64,000 bases of DNA from CABZJG01 sp902512685 (lineage in GTDB: Bacteria; Pseudomonadota; Alphaproteobacteria; Rhodobacterales; Rhodobacteraceae), in the NCBI GenBank assembly GCA_051201605.1, contig CP179201.1, forward strand, positions 930,001 through 994,000. The letters run 5' to 3'. The position numbers were made by a program, and so were the translations under genes. Of the stretch, positions 62,849 to 64,000 are shown in pieces (position 1 is the first letter of the stretch; each line of letters starts with the position of its first letter). The notes below the pieces were generated by a model. That model was not told where the DNA came from and made no database searches. It worked only from the letters and a program-made list of their open reading frames with translations.

Positions 62849-64000
62849 TCAGGTTTTGGCGAAACTTTCCACCGTCTTGAGTGCACCTTCAAGGGCTTTT
62901 CCCTGTTCATCTTGCAGTGCCGCATCTCGCAGGCGGGCCACCCATTGCGCGGCGTCGGGGCGTCCGCGCAGTACTTGGGCGCCCTCTAGCACTTGGTCGA
63001 ATTTTGAAAGGCTGCGGGTATGGGTGTCTGAATAGCCTTTTACCAAGCGCCGGCAGCGAACAAATTCAACCGCCAGATCATTATCTACCGGTGCGGTTTC
63101 ACAGCATTGGTCTAGCCATTTCAGCAGATGCGCCTGTTCATACCTATGTCGCAATGTCTTGCGTCGATAAAAACGCAGCCCGCCAAGCATATAAAGTGCA
63201 AGAAACGGCCCTAAGCGGTGGGTTTGCAGTCGGCGGCTGCCCCCGAACCATCGCTCAATACGTGCCATCCAGACAGGCCTTTCTTCGATCCTCGCCCCCA
63301 ATCTGGCGGGGAGCAACCCAGCAATTTCTTCAGCTCGCGGGTGAAAAAAATCGGTCAGATAGACGGGCCTGTCCACTGCGGCCATCTCACTTCGTATCCG
63401 CGCAAACCGTTTTGCCCTTGTTTTCAGATCAGCCACTCGAATGATATCATCATAGGCCATTGCGTTGGCAATGTATTTTGCCGCCTCTAGAGATAATATA
63501 TACTCGCTATCGCCCTGATCGAGTGCCAGAACACGATCCAGATAGCCAAGGTATTCGGAGCCATAGGCAGTATCCTGGAATTCAATGACTTTGCGCAATC
63601 CGCGCTGTGCCATCGGGCGCACAGCTGCTGGTAATTGTTCAACCCGCGCCATGAGGCCGCGCGCATCCTTTAGTGGTTTTTCTGGGCCGCGCAAAACCAA
63701 CTCTGAAATTGGTTTTTTTCCCGTAGGTTCATTCCTGTGGGGTGTGTCCGAATGGATGATTTCATACGCCGCCCGGAATGCGCGTAAAGAGGCATCAACG
63801 CCTTTGCCTGAGGCGCGGATAGACTGTTCAAAAGCAGATTTAGGAAATGGCAATGCCCCGGACGCTGCCAGCGCCCCGAAAAGGGCCGATGAGATAACCG
63901 AGCCGTTTTCGATTGCCACTTGGTTTAGATCAAGCTTGATCGCCCTGTCGGCGGCGATCTCTGCCGCGGCCGAAACCTCGTCTGAGGCGGCAATGCCGTC
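62849..64000 (-). CDS. Indolepyruvate oxidoreductase beta-type subunit, C-terminal part (5' end outside window)
   Basis: The frame is open to the right edge of the window, so the gene starts beyond it; 383 C-terminal codons are visible. The sequence DLNQVAIENGSVISSALFGA is typical of the indolepyruvate ferredoxin oxidoreductase beta subunit of proteobacteria. A long helical DUF6537-like C-terminal region follows (AMAYDDIIRVADLKTRAKRF, GSRRLQTHRLGPFLALYMLGG in part). The complex oxidises arylpyruvates from aromatic amino acids to arylacetyl-CoA. This fits the aromatic catabolic character of the window. Confidence 0.85.
   Translation of the reverse strand, partial: DGIAASDEVSAAAEIAADRAIKLDLNQVAIENGSVISSALFGALAASGALPFPKSAFEQSIRASGKGVDASLRAFRAAYEIIHSDTPHRNEPTGKKPISELVLRGPEKPLKDARGLMARVEQLPAAVRPMAQRGLRKVIEFQDTAYGSEYLGYLDRVLALDQGDSEYILSLEAAKYIANAMAYDDIIRVADLKTRAKRFARIRSEMAAVDRPVYLTDFFHPRAEEIAGLLPARLGARIEERPVWMARIERWFGGSRRLQTHRLGPFLALYMLGGLRFYRRKTLRHRYEQAHLLKWLDQCCETAPVDNDLAVEFVRCRRLVKGYSDTHTRSLSKFDQVLEGAQVLRGRPDAAQWVARLRDAALQDEQGKALEGALKTVESFAKT

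Noticed and set aside
1..64000. tRNA, rRNA and CRISPR arrays
   Set aside because: No cloverleaf, rRNA-like conserved stretch or regularly spaced repeats were noticed in the intergenic regions by reading; a covariance search was not possible.

Overview
The window reads as a chromosomal segment of an alphaproteobacterium, most likely a marine Rhodobacterales (Roseobacter-group) organism. This is an inference from a form I CO dehydrogenase (cox) cluster, a DctPQM TRAP transporter, a non-pyrrolysine MttB-family methyltransferase, several aromatic-acid catabolic operons and many 1- to 8-base gene overlaps. No rRNA, tRNA or CRISPR was seen. The sequence enters inside a CoA ligase and leaves inside an indolepyruvate oxidoreductase gene.

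Region 1 (1-12874, plus strand) is a catabolic cluster for an unidentified, probably aromatic, acid. It encodes a CoA ligase, a thiolase-like protein without thiolase catalytic residues, a DUF35/SDR fusion, a cyclase-family hydrolase, an SDR, two MaoC hotdog proteins, an extradiol (VOC) dioxygenase, an MhpA-like flavin hydroxylase, an IclR regulator and a TRAP transporter. The thiolase-like/DUF35/MaoC-pair set resembles the retro-aldolase machinery of steroid side-chain breakdown (Ltp2/ChsH type), here beside ring-hydroxylating and ring-cleaving enzymes.

Region 2 (12898-20496, minus strand) looks like an aerobic CoA-dependent 2-aminobenzoate (anthranilate) operon: fused monooxygenase/reductase, SDR, MarR, enoyl-CoA hydratase-like, acyl-CoA dehydrogenase, CoA ligase and a divergent RidA protein.

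Region 3 (20673-24384) holds a glycerophosphodiesterase, a class V aminotransferase-fold enzyme, an acetyltransferase, a cyclic-nucleotide-binding protein, a candidate CCUCCU-loop small RNA and a gene with a premature stop. Region 4 (24506-31069) is the homogentisate module: maiA and a MarR regulator divergent from hmgA, fahA, an MBL-fold protein, a flavin monooxygenase and a DUF2783 protein. Two palindromic operators lie in the divergent promoter.

Region 5 (31136-42503) is mixed: SDR, YheT-type hydrolase, 2OG-Fe oxygenase, EamA transporter, MttB-family methyltransferase, MFS transporter, an unusual class V aminotransferase/cyclase fusion and a fatty acid desaturase. Region 6 (42721-44672) has IS3-type remnants around a PfkB kinase.

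Region 7 (44733-53783, minus strand) is the CO oxidation cluster in the order coxC-like, coxM, coxS, coxL, coxD, coxE, xdhC-like, mobA-like, a 33-codon ORF and coxG. CoxL has Cys388 and Glu763 at the same positions as the Oligotropha enzyme. Region 8 (54175-64000) has an EamA transporter, a BisC/TorA-like molybdoenzyme pseudogene with two in-frame amber codons, a DUF47/PiT phosphate pair, a racemase-like/dipeptidase/PhzF operon and a partial iorB-like gene.
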